Origin: Maribacter sp.
GTDB taxonomy: Bacteria; Bacteroidota; Bacteroidia; Flavobacteriales; Flavobacteriaceae
DNA: 12,360 bases
Reading direction: 5' to 3'
Assembly: GCA_018679695.1 (NCBI GenBank)
Contig: JAHHKH010000218.1
Coordinates: forward strand, 1-12,360
Below are positions 1 to 7,211 of the stretch, piece by piece. The position numbers and the translations under genes are program-made. The notes below the pieces were generated by a model that saw only the letters and a list, made by a program, of their open reading frames with translations, made no database searches and was not told the origin of the DNA. The stretch's first letter is position 1, and every line of letters starts with the position of its first letter.

Positions 1-109
1 CGGAATGTAAGCCTAGTTTTTGGAACGTAGCTTTTTAGGATACTTTTCTGCATAGAGTAGAAAACTCACTTACCTGAAATATCTTTTATCGTTCTTACTT
101 AAATTTGAT

Positions 110-820
110 TTGGCAATATTTCTTTATTTATTCAATAAGGACTTTCTCAAGTCATTTAGAATCAATAGTCATATTGAAAAGCGTAGGAAAAAGATTGCGC
201 CCGTGCAATCTGACCATGTTTTTGTTTGGGGGGAATATTGGAAAGAATGGTTTATAAAAAACCACTATTATTTGTCCAATGATTTGTTTACAATCATGGG
301 CAACCCCGATTACCATACTTTTATCAAGCATACGAAATATGAAATGCAAAGAGACAAGGTTTGTTATATTGCACAGACCTTTGTAGAGGATGGGAGAATG
401 GAGAGGAATGATTATAAGAATATAATCGACAAGTTTGCGGAAGCCCTAAAAGACAGATTAATTATCAAATTGCATCCAAGATCTGATAAATCGATCTTTG
501 AACATGTACTAAAAATGAATGGCGAGATAACCTATGATTTTCCTATCTCTGGTTTTTATATAGGCCATTATTCTTCGGTTTTAGCCTTGGCCATTAACAT
601 GGATAGCAAAGTATTCTTATTGGAAATCAATAATGAGGAAATCCCAGATTATTTTAGGAATTCGGCCAATATGGTTTTTTCCAAACAGGATGATCTGGTA
701 AATGCGATATTGGGGAATGACGACTCGGTTGGTTCAAAACAGATTTCCTATTATTTTGAGAATATTGATCAACATCCATTTGAAATCATTTCCAATAAAA
801 TTATAAACATAAATGACTGA
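110..820 (+). CDS. Capsule-type glycosyltransferase, C-terminal portion; 5' end uncertain, possibly decayed
   Basis: The product looks like the C-terminal, nucleotide-sugar-binding half of a GT-B glycosyltransferase of the polysialyltransferase / CDP-glycerol transferase-like kind used in capsule synthesis. Visible motifs, numbered from TTG 110, are VFVWGEYW (37-44), GNPDYH (64-69), YIAQTF (86-91), IKLHPRSDK (119-127) and GHYSSVLALAI (152-162); the last two match the donor-binding HPR and GHxS patterns of these enzymes. At 236 residues it is much shorter than usual members (roughly 350-450). No ATG occurs in frame before codon 63, which lies inside the conserved part; the only early candidate starts are TTG 110 or CTG 74. 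The frame is open back to 56 and then meets TAG (53-55), TAG (14-16) and TAA (8-10). It may therefore be a gene broken near the window start, or one with a rare start. Its stop overlaps the next ATG by one base (TGATG), indicating translational coupling. The acceptor and donor sugars are unknown. Confidence 0.6.
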   Translation: MAIFLYLFNKDFLKSFRINSHIEKRRKKIAPVQSDHVFVWGEYWKEWFIKNHYYLSNDLFTIMGNPDYHTFIKHTKYEMQRDKVCYIAQTFVEDGRMERNDYKNIIDKFAEALKDRLIIKLHPRSDKSIFEHVLKMNGEITYDFPISGFYIGHYSSVLALAINMDSKVFLLEINNEEIPDYFRNSANMVFSKQDDLVNAILGNDDSVGSKQISYYFENIDQHPFEIISNKIININD

Positions 821-1902
821 TGGAGATATACAAGCCCATAGTATTACAGGTCATTTCGTTGTTATTTTTGGTTGCGTTCTTATTATTTGCAAAACTCAAG
901 AAGTCATATTTACTAAGTACCATGTTTCTTGTCTTTTTGCTTTTGATCGTGATTACGGTCTTTGTAAATCGTGATTATTCTGCGAATATAGACCTTCCTT
1001 TATATATGGATTTTTACAAGTACAATCAGGTATTTGCTGATATTTTTGAATCAAAAACTGCTTGGAAGGGAGATTTTTTGTTTTTTGCGATAATGCCCGT
1101 ATCCCACTTGTTAGGCTTTGATCAGGAAAACTACATTACCCTTCAATTGATTATCAGCATTACGCTAACATTTGCTGCCTATTTTGTGTTTTTCAAGGAT
1201 ACTAAGGCTTGGGTGTTCTTAGCTCTTTTTTTTATGTTAAACAGTTCATCGTTCTATTTGATCCATGGTAATGTAATAAGACAAGGGCTTGCATCTTCTT
1301 TGCTTTTATTAGGGCTATGTACAACCGTCTGGGAATATTCTTTATTGTCTAAAATAGCTGCCTTTTTAAGTCACAAAGGGAGTGTTTTTTCATTTTTCAC
1401 CAGATTTTTTAATGTAAGGAATAGGACCCGGATATGGTTATTGATCGGGGCTTTGATTATTGGTTATTTTTCACTTGTTATTTTAGTATTGAACCTATTA
1501 CCCTTACCAGAATTTATCGTAACCAAGATCAAATTTTATTCTACATTTGAAAGGGCCTCATCAAATTCCTTGATTAAACTCATCTTGCTATTATTTTTCA
1601 ACTTTCTTTTCCTGTTCCAAAGAAATAAAGAGGCAAAGTTTGAAAAAGTGTATAACATGTTCTTTGTGTTCTCCCTTGCTGCGTTGCTGCTATTTAGGTT
1701 TGATGGGATGTTCTCAAGGCTTGTATTGTATACAGATATTTTCATCCCCATTTTATCGGTCGGCCTAATAAGGCAATTTACCCTTAAGAAAAATAGGTCA
1801 ATAGCGATTATTTCGATTATTGCGTGTAGTTTTATGTACTCCATTTATGTATTTAACCATGAATCAATAGTATTCAATATGGGAAAATATTTCACAATAT
1901 AG
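820..1902 (+). CDS. EpsG-family polysaccharide polymerase-like membrane protein
   Basis: This is a 360-residue integral membrane protein with about nine or ten hydrophobic segments. It fits the EpsG family of Wzy-like proteins, thought to polymerise lipid-linked repeat units at the periplasmic face of the inner membrane. Supporting features are the first-loop segment NRDYSANIDLPLYMDFY (50-66), which resembles the 'R-D-x-x-x-G-T-D-x-x-x-Y' loop of EpsG proteins; the NVIRQGLASSLLLLGL segment (151-166), matching the hallmark 'RQ-G-(I/L)-A' transmembrane signature; a following SHKGS (184-188) where the family usually has 'H-x-S'; and FRFDGMFSRL (292-301) near the C terminus. The ATG overlaps the stop of the upstream glycosyltransferase, and the stop is 2 bp from the lipoprotein start, so it belongs to one tight operon. 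A second ligase/polymerase-type protein lies two genes downstream, so which one polymerises the repeat is not decidable from sequence. Family assignment is fairly secure; substrate is unknown. Confidence 0.8.
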   Translation: MEIYKPIVLQVISLLFLVAFLLFAKLKKSYLLSTMFLVFLLLIVITVFVNRDYSANIDLPLYMDFYKYNQVFADIFESKTAWKGDFLFFAIMPVSHLLGFDQENYITLQLIISITLTFAAYFVFFKDTKAWVFLALFFMLNSSSFYLIHGNVIRQGLASSLLLLGLCTTVWEYSLLSKIAAFLSHKGSVFSFFTRFFNVRNRTRIWLLIGALIIGYFSLVILVLNLLPLPEFIVTKIKFYSTFERASSNSLIKLILLLFFNFLFLFQRNKEAKFEKVYNMFFVFSLAALLLFRFDGMFSRLVLYTDIFIPILSVGLIRQFTLKKNRSIAIISIIACSFMYSIYVFNHESIVFNMGKYFTI

Positions 1903-1904
1903 CG

Positions 1905-3212
1905 ATGAGACTTAAATCAAACTCTAAGAATAGCATTCTGTCGCTCACGGTATTAGTATTGTTGTTCTCTTGTTCGAAAAAGGTTGATTCACCCGAGAGG
2001 ACCAACGAATTCATTCAGCGTTTTTTAGATGAGAATTCAATAAGAATATATAAGAGTGAAGTTCAAAGGGCCCAGGTGAATTTTTTTCCTGCCAGCAACA
2101 TATTGTTTTATAGTTTTTGGAAACAGGAAAAGTTCAGAACCAATGGTGATTTATTTTTACATCTGTACCCTGCAGACAGTAATGACCTGACGGAAGATAG
2201 AAGAGAACATAAATTTGTGAATTTACCTATGAACAATAGTGGTTTTAATCATGGGAGGGCTCCATACTTTTACAAAATCCAAAATCTGCAACTGCCCTAT
2301 GATCTATCTTCCATCAAAACAGGACAATATAATGAGTTAGGCAAAACTTGGAAATCGGATTATAAGTGGCAGGATGTTTTGAACAAGGCATCTTTAGATA
2401 AAAAAACCTTGTTATCTGGCATGAATAGTGAATATGCAGCTGGGATTTTTGATTTCGATAATAAGGTAAACGGGTATGCTCTTTTTGGCACTAAACTATA
2501 CCAGGCGGAGGGTAAAACATCAATTTTTTACAATGCCAATTTGAATAGATTTACTTTTATTCTTGATGGATATCAAGAGGATAATTGGACAAATAGAACC
2601 CTGTATATAGATGTGTATAATCCTGGCAAAAAAGTTGAAAGAAAACTGGTTTCATTTGATGGGATAACTCTGCTCAACGGATTAGGCTTGCTACAGTATA
2701 ATTTGCCCCTGAATAGCAAAACTGAAAGGTTTGAACTTATTCAAAAGCATAATGGAATCGAAGAGGTCTTGAAAACGATTGATAAAAAGAGAATAATATA
2801 TACCTCATTCCCCTATAAGGATTCTATGCGAAATAGTTCAAAGCTGAGATTAAAGGACAACGAAATAGATATTGTAAACTACCTTATCACAAATAATCTC
2901 CCTTTGATTTATTTTAACTTTACAAATAACATCGCCCTTTTTTTGAACGAAATACAGAATAGGGCCTATATTGTTTCTACCAATGCGAACAACTTTGATA
3001 GTTTGACGCTTCAAGGTATTATTACAAAAGATAGTAAAACGCTCTTAACAAAGGATATGAATCTCCAAAATTCGTTTTATATAAATGGTGGGAAGAAACA
3101 GATAGTGGTGCATGAACTAAGTTGGGATAATGACCAAAAGTGGAATGGGCTACAATTAAAATCAGGAAAACAAGAATTGTTCAGACATAGTATTAAACCT
3201 AATAATTACTGA
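1905..3212 (+). CDS. Lipoprotein of unknown family in the polysaccharide operon
   Basis: I do not recognise this 435-residue protein. It starts with a basic N-region, a hydrophobic core (about residues 11-21) and a lipobox LFSC with Cys23, so it should be cleaved by signal peptidase II and anchored to a membrane facing the periplasm or cell surface. The residues after the cysteine (SKKVDSPE) do not form a clear Bacteroidota surface-export signal, so leaflet and membrane are open. The mature part has no further long hydrophobic segment. It is rich in Asn, Lys, aromatic and short beta-prone stretches, compatible with a beta-rich sugar-binding or assembly protein, but no catalytic motif stands out. 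It follows the EpsG-like gene by 2 bp and precedes the O-antigen ligase-like gene by 24 bp, so it is very likely co-expressed with both and may assist polymer assembly, modification or attachment. That role is inferred only from position. Confidence 0.75.
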   Translation: MRLKSNSKNSILSLTVLVLLFSCSKKVDSPERTNEFIQRFLDENSIRIYKSEVQRAQVNFFPASNILFYSFWKQEKFRTNGDLFLHLYPADSNDLTEDRREHKFVNLPMNNSGFNHGRAPYFYKIQNLQLPYDLSSIKTGQYNELGKTWKSDYKWQDVLNKASLDKKTLLSGMNSEYAAGIFDFDNKVNGYALFGTKLYQAEGKTSIFYNANLNRFTFILDGYQEDNWTNRTLYIDVYNPGKKVERKLVSFDGITLLNGLGLLQYNLPLNSKTERFELIQKHNGIEEVLKTIDKKRIIYTSFPYKDSMRNSSKLRLKDNEIDIVNYLITNNLPLIYFNFTNNIALFLNEIQNRAYIVSTNANNFDSLTLQGIITKDSKTLLTKDMNLQNSFYINGGKKQIVVHELSWDNDQKWNGLQLKSGKQELFRHSIKPNNY

Positions 3213-3236
3213 AAAAGGAATCACGAATACTTCTTA

Positions 3237-4547
3237 ATGTCAAACACATTATACCTTAAATACCCAAAATTAAGAAAGATAGACTATCTGAGTCTATCGG
3301 CTGCACTTTGCCTTGCAACCCTACCGATAAACATTAAGTTGAATACACAGGTTATACTAATTTTTAGTTTGGCGTTATTGGTATTTACCCTCATTAACAA
3401 AAGAAGAATCCTTATTAAGCCTAAGGAATTTTTGGCCGGGTCCACCGTATTTATTGTGGCCTTGATCTGGTTGCTGTTCACATCGAACCATGCGTCAGGA
3501 TTTAGTTATATTGAGCGTAGTTCAAGCGCATTGCTATTTCCTTTTCTATTCTCGATTATTTACAACCAATACAAATTGAACATCCATTATATATTGGTGC
3601 TGTTTATGATTTCCTGCTTTCTTAGATATGTCTTTTTTTTATATGGAATTATCGAGTTTGAGCTTGTTTTTATTTATGACTATTGGAAAGAAATTTTAAT
3701 ACAGTTCAATCAACTTTTCAAATTACACGCAATACACCCTTCTTATTTTTCAATGTTTTTGGGTTTTTGCTCAATGATATGTTATAATTATTTTGTTATT
3801 TCCAAAACCGCACTAAGAAGGGGTTTCTGGATAGTGGGGCTTCTGGTCTTTTTGGTGTTTAATTTGTCGCTGGCATCAAAAATGCCCATTGCAGCCACAC
3901 TATTGTCCTTGGTCTCAATAGCCGTCATTCAAATAATCAGAAAATCCAATAGAAAGGGGATTATTAAAATTGGATCAATGTTGTTTTTAGGATTCTTATT
4001 GATGGTATTATTTTTAAAAGAAGTACCTAATAGCATTAGTCAAGATTTGAACAATTATTATAATATTCTTAAAGGGGAGGAAATAGAGGATATTTACGAC
4101 TACAATCAATACGGAATTAATTCATCTTTGGATACATGGGAAAAAACCAATAGGATACATATATGGAAATCAAGTTTGGAAATTGTAAAGGAAAACTTTT
4201 TGATTGGGGTCGGTACAGGTGATATAAAAGATGAATTGAATAACAAATTCAGGATGGATAGTCAAGAATATTTAGCAACGAAAGACACAAACAGCCATAA
4301 CCAAATATTGGATTATTTAATTAAATATGGCATAATAGGATTTGTCATAATTTGTATTGCATTTTTTGCTTATTATAAAAATGCCTGGAACAACAACAAC
4401 CAGCTATTTTTAATGTTCTTGGTTCTCTGTTGTCTTTGTATGTTAACAGAGAATATTCTTAACAGGCAATATGGTATTGTCTTCTTCTTTTTTGTCAATA
4501 GTATGTTCTTTTTCTCAAAACCAATAGTTAAAACATTGCCCAAGTAA
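3237..4547 (+). CDS. O-antigen ligase / Wzy-like polymerase membrane protein
   Basis: This is a 436-residue polytopic membrane protein with about ten or more hydrophobic segments and one large periplasmic loop (about 260-350). That is the topology of the WaaL/Wzy family (O-antigen ligase, PF04932 type), which joins polysaccharide chains or repeat units from an undecaprenyl-diphosphate carrier to an acceptor. Motifs visible are HAIHPSYFS (164-172), the RIHIWKSSLEIVKEN...GVGTGD block (306-329) at the end of the big loop, and NSHNQILDYLIKYGIIGF (352-369), the classic N-x-H-N-x-x-(L/Y)...G-x-x-G-F signature. TENILNRQYG (404-413) resembles the conserved 'E-x-x-L-x-R-x-x-G' segment before the last helix. 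Ligase and polymerase cannot be separated by sequence alone. It ends the tightly packed part of the operon; a 142-bp gap follows. Confidence 0.85.
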   Translation: MSNTLYLKYPKLRKIDYLSLSAALCLATLPINIKLNTQVILIFSLALLVFTLINKRRILIKPKEFLAGSTVFIVALIWLLFTSNHASGFSYIERSSSALLFPFLFSIIYNQYKLNIHYILVLFMISCFLRYVFFLYGIIEFELVFIYDYWKEILIQFNQLFKLHAIHPSYFSMFLGFCSMICYNYFVISKTALRRGFWIVGLLVFLVFNLSLASKMPIAATLLSLVSIAVIQIIRKSNRKGIIKIGSMLFLGFLLMVLFLKEVPNSISQDLNNYYNILKGEEIEDIYDYNQYGINSSLDTWEKTNRIHIWKSSLEIVKENFLIGVGTGDIKDELNNKFRMDSQEYLATKDTNSHNQILDYLIKYGIIGFVIICIAFFAYYKNAWNNNNQLFLMFLVLCCLCMLTENILNRQYGIVFFFFVNSMFFFSKPIVKTLPK

Positions 4548-4635
4548 ATTATTTCATTTAGACCCGTCTCTCCAGAATGATCAACATGGAATCTGTAACC
4601 AATAATTCGAACAGCAACATTCTTAAAAATAAACT

Positions 4636-4643
4636 TAACTTTG
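4636..4643 (+). promoter_or_regulatory. Candidate Bacteroidota -7 element upstream of the sugar-phosphate transferase
   Basis: TAACTTTG is an exact match to the Bacteroidota -7 consensus TAnnTTTG, 46 bp before the ATG at 4690 and inside the 142-bp gap after the ligase-like gene. No good TTG -33 element lies 17-20 bp upstream, so this is a partial promoter. The rest of the gap (4548-4689) shows no convincing terminator hairpin or further gene. A separate promoter here would let the priming transferase and UDP-xylose synthase genes be expressed apart from the upstream operon. Confidence 0.4.
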
Positions 4644-4689
4644 AAAGGCAAAAAAAGGGATTAATTCAGCACAGCTTATAGGCCACTAA

Positions 4690-6057
4690 ATGATTCGACC
4701 AAGAATTTTAAATGCAATTGAGAGAAAGGTAATAATTCTTTTAGGGGATTTATTCATTATCATATCTTCATTGAATGTTTTTTTAAATGACGCCTTGGAT
4801 GAAAAAGTGGAACCGCTTTCTTATAGAATTGGTTTCTATGTGGCAGGAGTTCTCTTATATCTATTTCTTTCTTATATCCTTGATTTTTATAACCTTGAAA
4901 AGTCAATAAAAAGACGGATAGTATTCAAGCAGTCTTTCTATATTGTGGGTTCTTTTGTTTTATTGATTTTTATTGGAACCGTAATTTTCTTTGATGCCAG
5001 TTTTTGGCGTATTCCATTGATTGTATTCTTAGTCTTGACTCCGTTTGGGGTTTTTATGTGGAGAATTTTTTTTCGAAGTCTATTCAATATAATACCTGCC
5101 ACTAAGAATGTTCTGTACATTCATGACTATTCCGATAAAAAGAGCCAGGAAAAATTTATTGGACTTATAGACGGTGTAGGAATACAGACTTACTATAAAA
5201 CGAAACTGACTTTCTCACTGGATAACATCCAATTTTTACAAAAAGGGAAGTTCATTGATGCCCTGGATAAGGTCGACTCTTTTGTGCTTAATCTTCAAAA
5301 CTACGACAAGCTTTCGCTTGAATTGGAGAATATTTTATTGAATGCCATTTTGCGTGGAAAAGAAGTGATATCGTTTACATCTTTCTATGAGAATATTTAT
5401 GAAGCGCTTCCAATAGAATCGCATAATGATAGTTTTTATGAGATTATGCAATTAAAGAATCTTAAGATTCGATATTTTCAAGAGATTTTTACTTTTATTG
5501 TCAATTGGGTTTTGGTTTTATTGGTTGGAATTGTATTCATCCTGGTTCTTCCATTTGTTTTTGTTTTAAATTTGTTTCTGAATAAAGGGCCTCTTTTTTA
5601 TAAACAGAAAAGAGTTGGACAATATGGGAAGGAGTTCACAATTTATAAGTTTAGGTCCATGGTAGTTGATGCAGAAAAGTCCGGGGCAAAAATGGCTACA
5701 AAAAACGATTCTAGGATTACAGCATTTGGTAAAACATTAAGAGTATTTAGATTAGACGAACTACCTCAAATAATATCGGTCGCAAAAGGTGATATGCAGT
5801 TCATAGGGCCAAGACCCGAACGCAAAGTATTTGTGGATCAACTCAATAAGATCATCCCATTTTATAACGCACGCCATTTGATAAAACCGGGAATAACAGG
5901 TTGGGCGCAAGTAAAATATAAGTACGGGGAAAATCTAGAGGACTCAATTAAAAAATTAGAGTACGACCTTTATTATATTAAAAATAAGTCAATAATGTTG
6001 GATATAAGAATTGTATTCAAGACAATTACAACTGTATTGTTTTCCAGAGGCATTTAA
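4690..6057 (+). CDS. Polyprenyl-phosphate sugar-1-phosphate transferase (WbaP/PglC-type initiating transferase)
   Basis: This membrane enzyme would begin repeat-unit synthesis by moving a sugar-1-phosphate from a UDP-sugar to undecaprenyl phosphate on the cytoplasmic face of the inner membrane. The 455-residue layout is that of long polyprenyl glycosylphosphotransferases: an N-terminal multi-helix region (about 14-130), a cytoplasmic degenerate Rossmann-like domain (about 138-250), a membrane-entry hairpin (about 266-297) and the C-terminal catalytic domain. In the last, one sees KFRSM (320-324), RLDELPQ (354-360) with the Asp356-Glu357 catalytic dyad, FIGPRPER (371-378) and KPGITGWAQV (399-408), followed by a C-terminal YDLYYIKNKS segment (425-434). 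All key motifs look intact, so it is probably active. Sugar specificity (glucose, galactose or an N-acetylated sugar) cannot be read from sequence. The gene is preceded by a 142-bp gap and followed by a 131-bp gap before the UDP-xylose synthase gene. Confidence 0.93.
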   Translation: MIRPRILNAIERKVIILLGDLFIIISSLNVFLNDALDEKVEPLSYRIGFYVAGVLLYLFLSYILDFYNLEKSIKRRIVFKQSFYIVGSFVLLIFIGTVIFFDASFWRIPLIVFLVLTPFGVFMWRIFFRSLFNIIPATKNVLYIHDYSDKKSQEKFIGLIDGVGIQTYYKTKLTFSLDNIQFLQKGKFIDALDKVDSFVLNLQNYDKLSLELENILLNAILRGKEVISFTSFYENIYEALPIESHNDSFYEIMQLKNLKIRYFQEIFTFIVNWVLVLLVGIVFILVLPFVFVLNLFLNKGPLFYKQKRVGQYGKEFTIYKFRSMVVDAEKSGAKMATKNDSRITAFGKTLRVFRLDELPQIISVAKGDMQFIGPRPERKVFVDQLNKIIPFYNARHLIKPGITGWAQVKYKYGENLEDSIKKLEYDLYYIKNKSIMLDIRIVFKTITTVLFSRGI

Positions 6058-6188
6058 ATGATAACCCGGGCCATTTATTGATTAAAGGTCATCGTAGGAC
6101 AACGAATTTTAAATTAACAATACTTCTGGAGTGCATGCTTATCTTGAATGACATCAATGTCCAGGAACTTTTTTAGTAAATAGCTATT

Positions 6189-7169
6189 ATGAACAAGGTT
6201 TTAATAACAGGTGCCGCAGGATTTTTAGGATCGCACCTTTGCGATCGTTTTATCAAGGAAGGTTTTCATGTTATCGCTATGGACAACCTTATAACAGGCA
6301 CGCTCAAGAACATTGAGCACCTTTTTCCTTTGGAACAATTTGAGTTCTACCACCATGATGTGACCAAATTTGTGCATATTCCAGGCAATCTTGATTACAT
6401 ACTCCATTTTGCCTCTCCGGCAAGCCCTATAGATTATTTAAAAATACCTATCGAAACCTTGAAGGTTGGATCTTTGGGTACGCTCAACTTATTGGGCGTA
6501 GCGAAAGAGAAAAATGCAAGGATATTGGTTGCCTCTACATCCGAGGTTTATGGCGATCCATTGGTACATCCACAGAATGAGGATTATTATGGGAATGTTA
6601 GTCCCATTGGACCTCGCGGGGTATATGATGAGGCCAAACGGTTTATGGAATCGATTACTATGGCCTATCACCGATTTCATGGGGTTGACACCCGCATCGT
6701 TCGCATTTTCAACACCTATGGATCTAGAATGCGATTAAATGATGGTCGTGTGGTTCCGGCCTTTATGGGACAAGCACTTCGAGGGGAGGACCTTACCGTT
6801 TTTGGCGATGGCTCCCAGACACGTTCTTTTTGTTATATCGATGATCAGGTTGAAGGCATCTATCGTTTGCTGATGAGTGATTATACCGATCCCATTAATA
6901 TTGGTAATCCCCATGAGACGACAATTATGGAGTTCGCCCAGGAAATTATCAAGTTGACAGGGACTAGCCAGAAAATCGTTTATAAACCGTTACCCCAAGA
7001 TGATCCATTACAACGGCAACCAGATATCACTAGGGCCAAGGAAGTCTTAGGATGGGAACCCAAGGTCGAGCGTGCCGAAGGTCTTAAAAAAGTATACGAA
7101 TATTTCACCTCCTTGTCCCCTAAAGAACTCCAGGATAAAGAGCATAGGGATTTTTCGGGTATTGCTTAA
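6189..7169 (+). CDS. uxs: UDP-glucuronate decarboxylase (UDP-xylose synthase), extended SDR
   Basis: This NAD-dependent cytoplasmic enzyme should convert UDP-glucuronate to UDP-xylose and CO2 through a 4-keto intermediate, supplying xylose for the polysaccharide. At 326 residues it has the usual bacterial UXS length. Seen in the sequence are the Rossmann GAAGFLG (8-14) with Asp32 closing the second strand, HFASPASP (73-80) with the PASP stretch typical of UXS, TSEVYGDP (117-124) with the Thr/Ser and Glu119 catalytic positions, GPRGVYDEAKR (141-151) with Tyr146 and Lys150, NTYGSRM (family-conserved, follows RIFN), and GDGSQTRSFCYIDD. The Glu and the PASP and YDEAKR signatures separate UXS from dTDP-glucose dehydratases and UDP-glucose epimerases. 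It needs UDP-glucuronate, yet no UDP-glucose dehydrogenase is in this window, so that gene must lie elsewhere. The leader (6058-6188) shows no gene and no good promoter or terminator. It is the last polysaccharide gene before the core-genome purD. Confidence 0.93.
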   Translation: MNKVLITGAAGFLGSHLCDRFIKEGFHVIAMDNLITGTLKNIEHLFPLEQFEFYHHDVTKFVHIPGNLDYILHFASPASPIDYLKIPIETLKVGSLGTLNLLGVAKEKNARILVASTSEVYGDPLVHPQNEDYYGNVSPIGPRGVYDEAKRFMESITMAYHRFHGVDTRIVRIFNTYGSRMRLNDGRVVPAFMGQALRGEDLTVFGDGSQTRSFCYIDDQVEGIYRLLMSDYTDPINIGNPHETTIMEFAQEIIKLTGTSQKIVYKPLPQDDPLQRQPDITRAKEVLGWEPKVERAEGLKKVYEYFTSLSPKELQDKEHRDFSGIA

Positions 7170-7211
7170 ATTATTACCGATCAAGCTGTATTTTTACCTA
7201 AACATTTATTT

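Noticed and set aside
1536..1844. Minus-strand open frame of 102 codons inside the EpsG-like gene
   Set aside because: It lies fully antisense to a well-supported membrane protein gene, and its product shows no recognisable domain.
4373..4651. Minus-strand open frame of 92 codons across the end of the ligase-like gene and the following gap
   Set aside because: Mostly antisense to the conserved C-terminal part of the ligase-like gene, with a basic, low-complexity product and no promoter on that strand.
6058..6188. Small palindromes (CCCGGG, GCATGC, GACATCAATGTC) in the gap before the UDP-xylose synthase gene
   Set aside because: Stems are six bases or fewer, with no T-run, so they do not support a terminator, operator or riboswitch.
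6514..6738. Plus-strand open frame inside the UDP-xylose synthase gene
   Set aside because: Shifted-frame shadow of the catalytic SDR region; the main frame carries all expected motifs.
7189..7196. TATTTTTA as a possible purD -7 promoter element
   Set aside because: The final G of TAnnTTTG is missing and the nearest TTG (7162-7164) gives a 24-bp spacer, too long for the Bacteroidota promoter.
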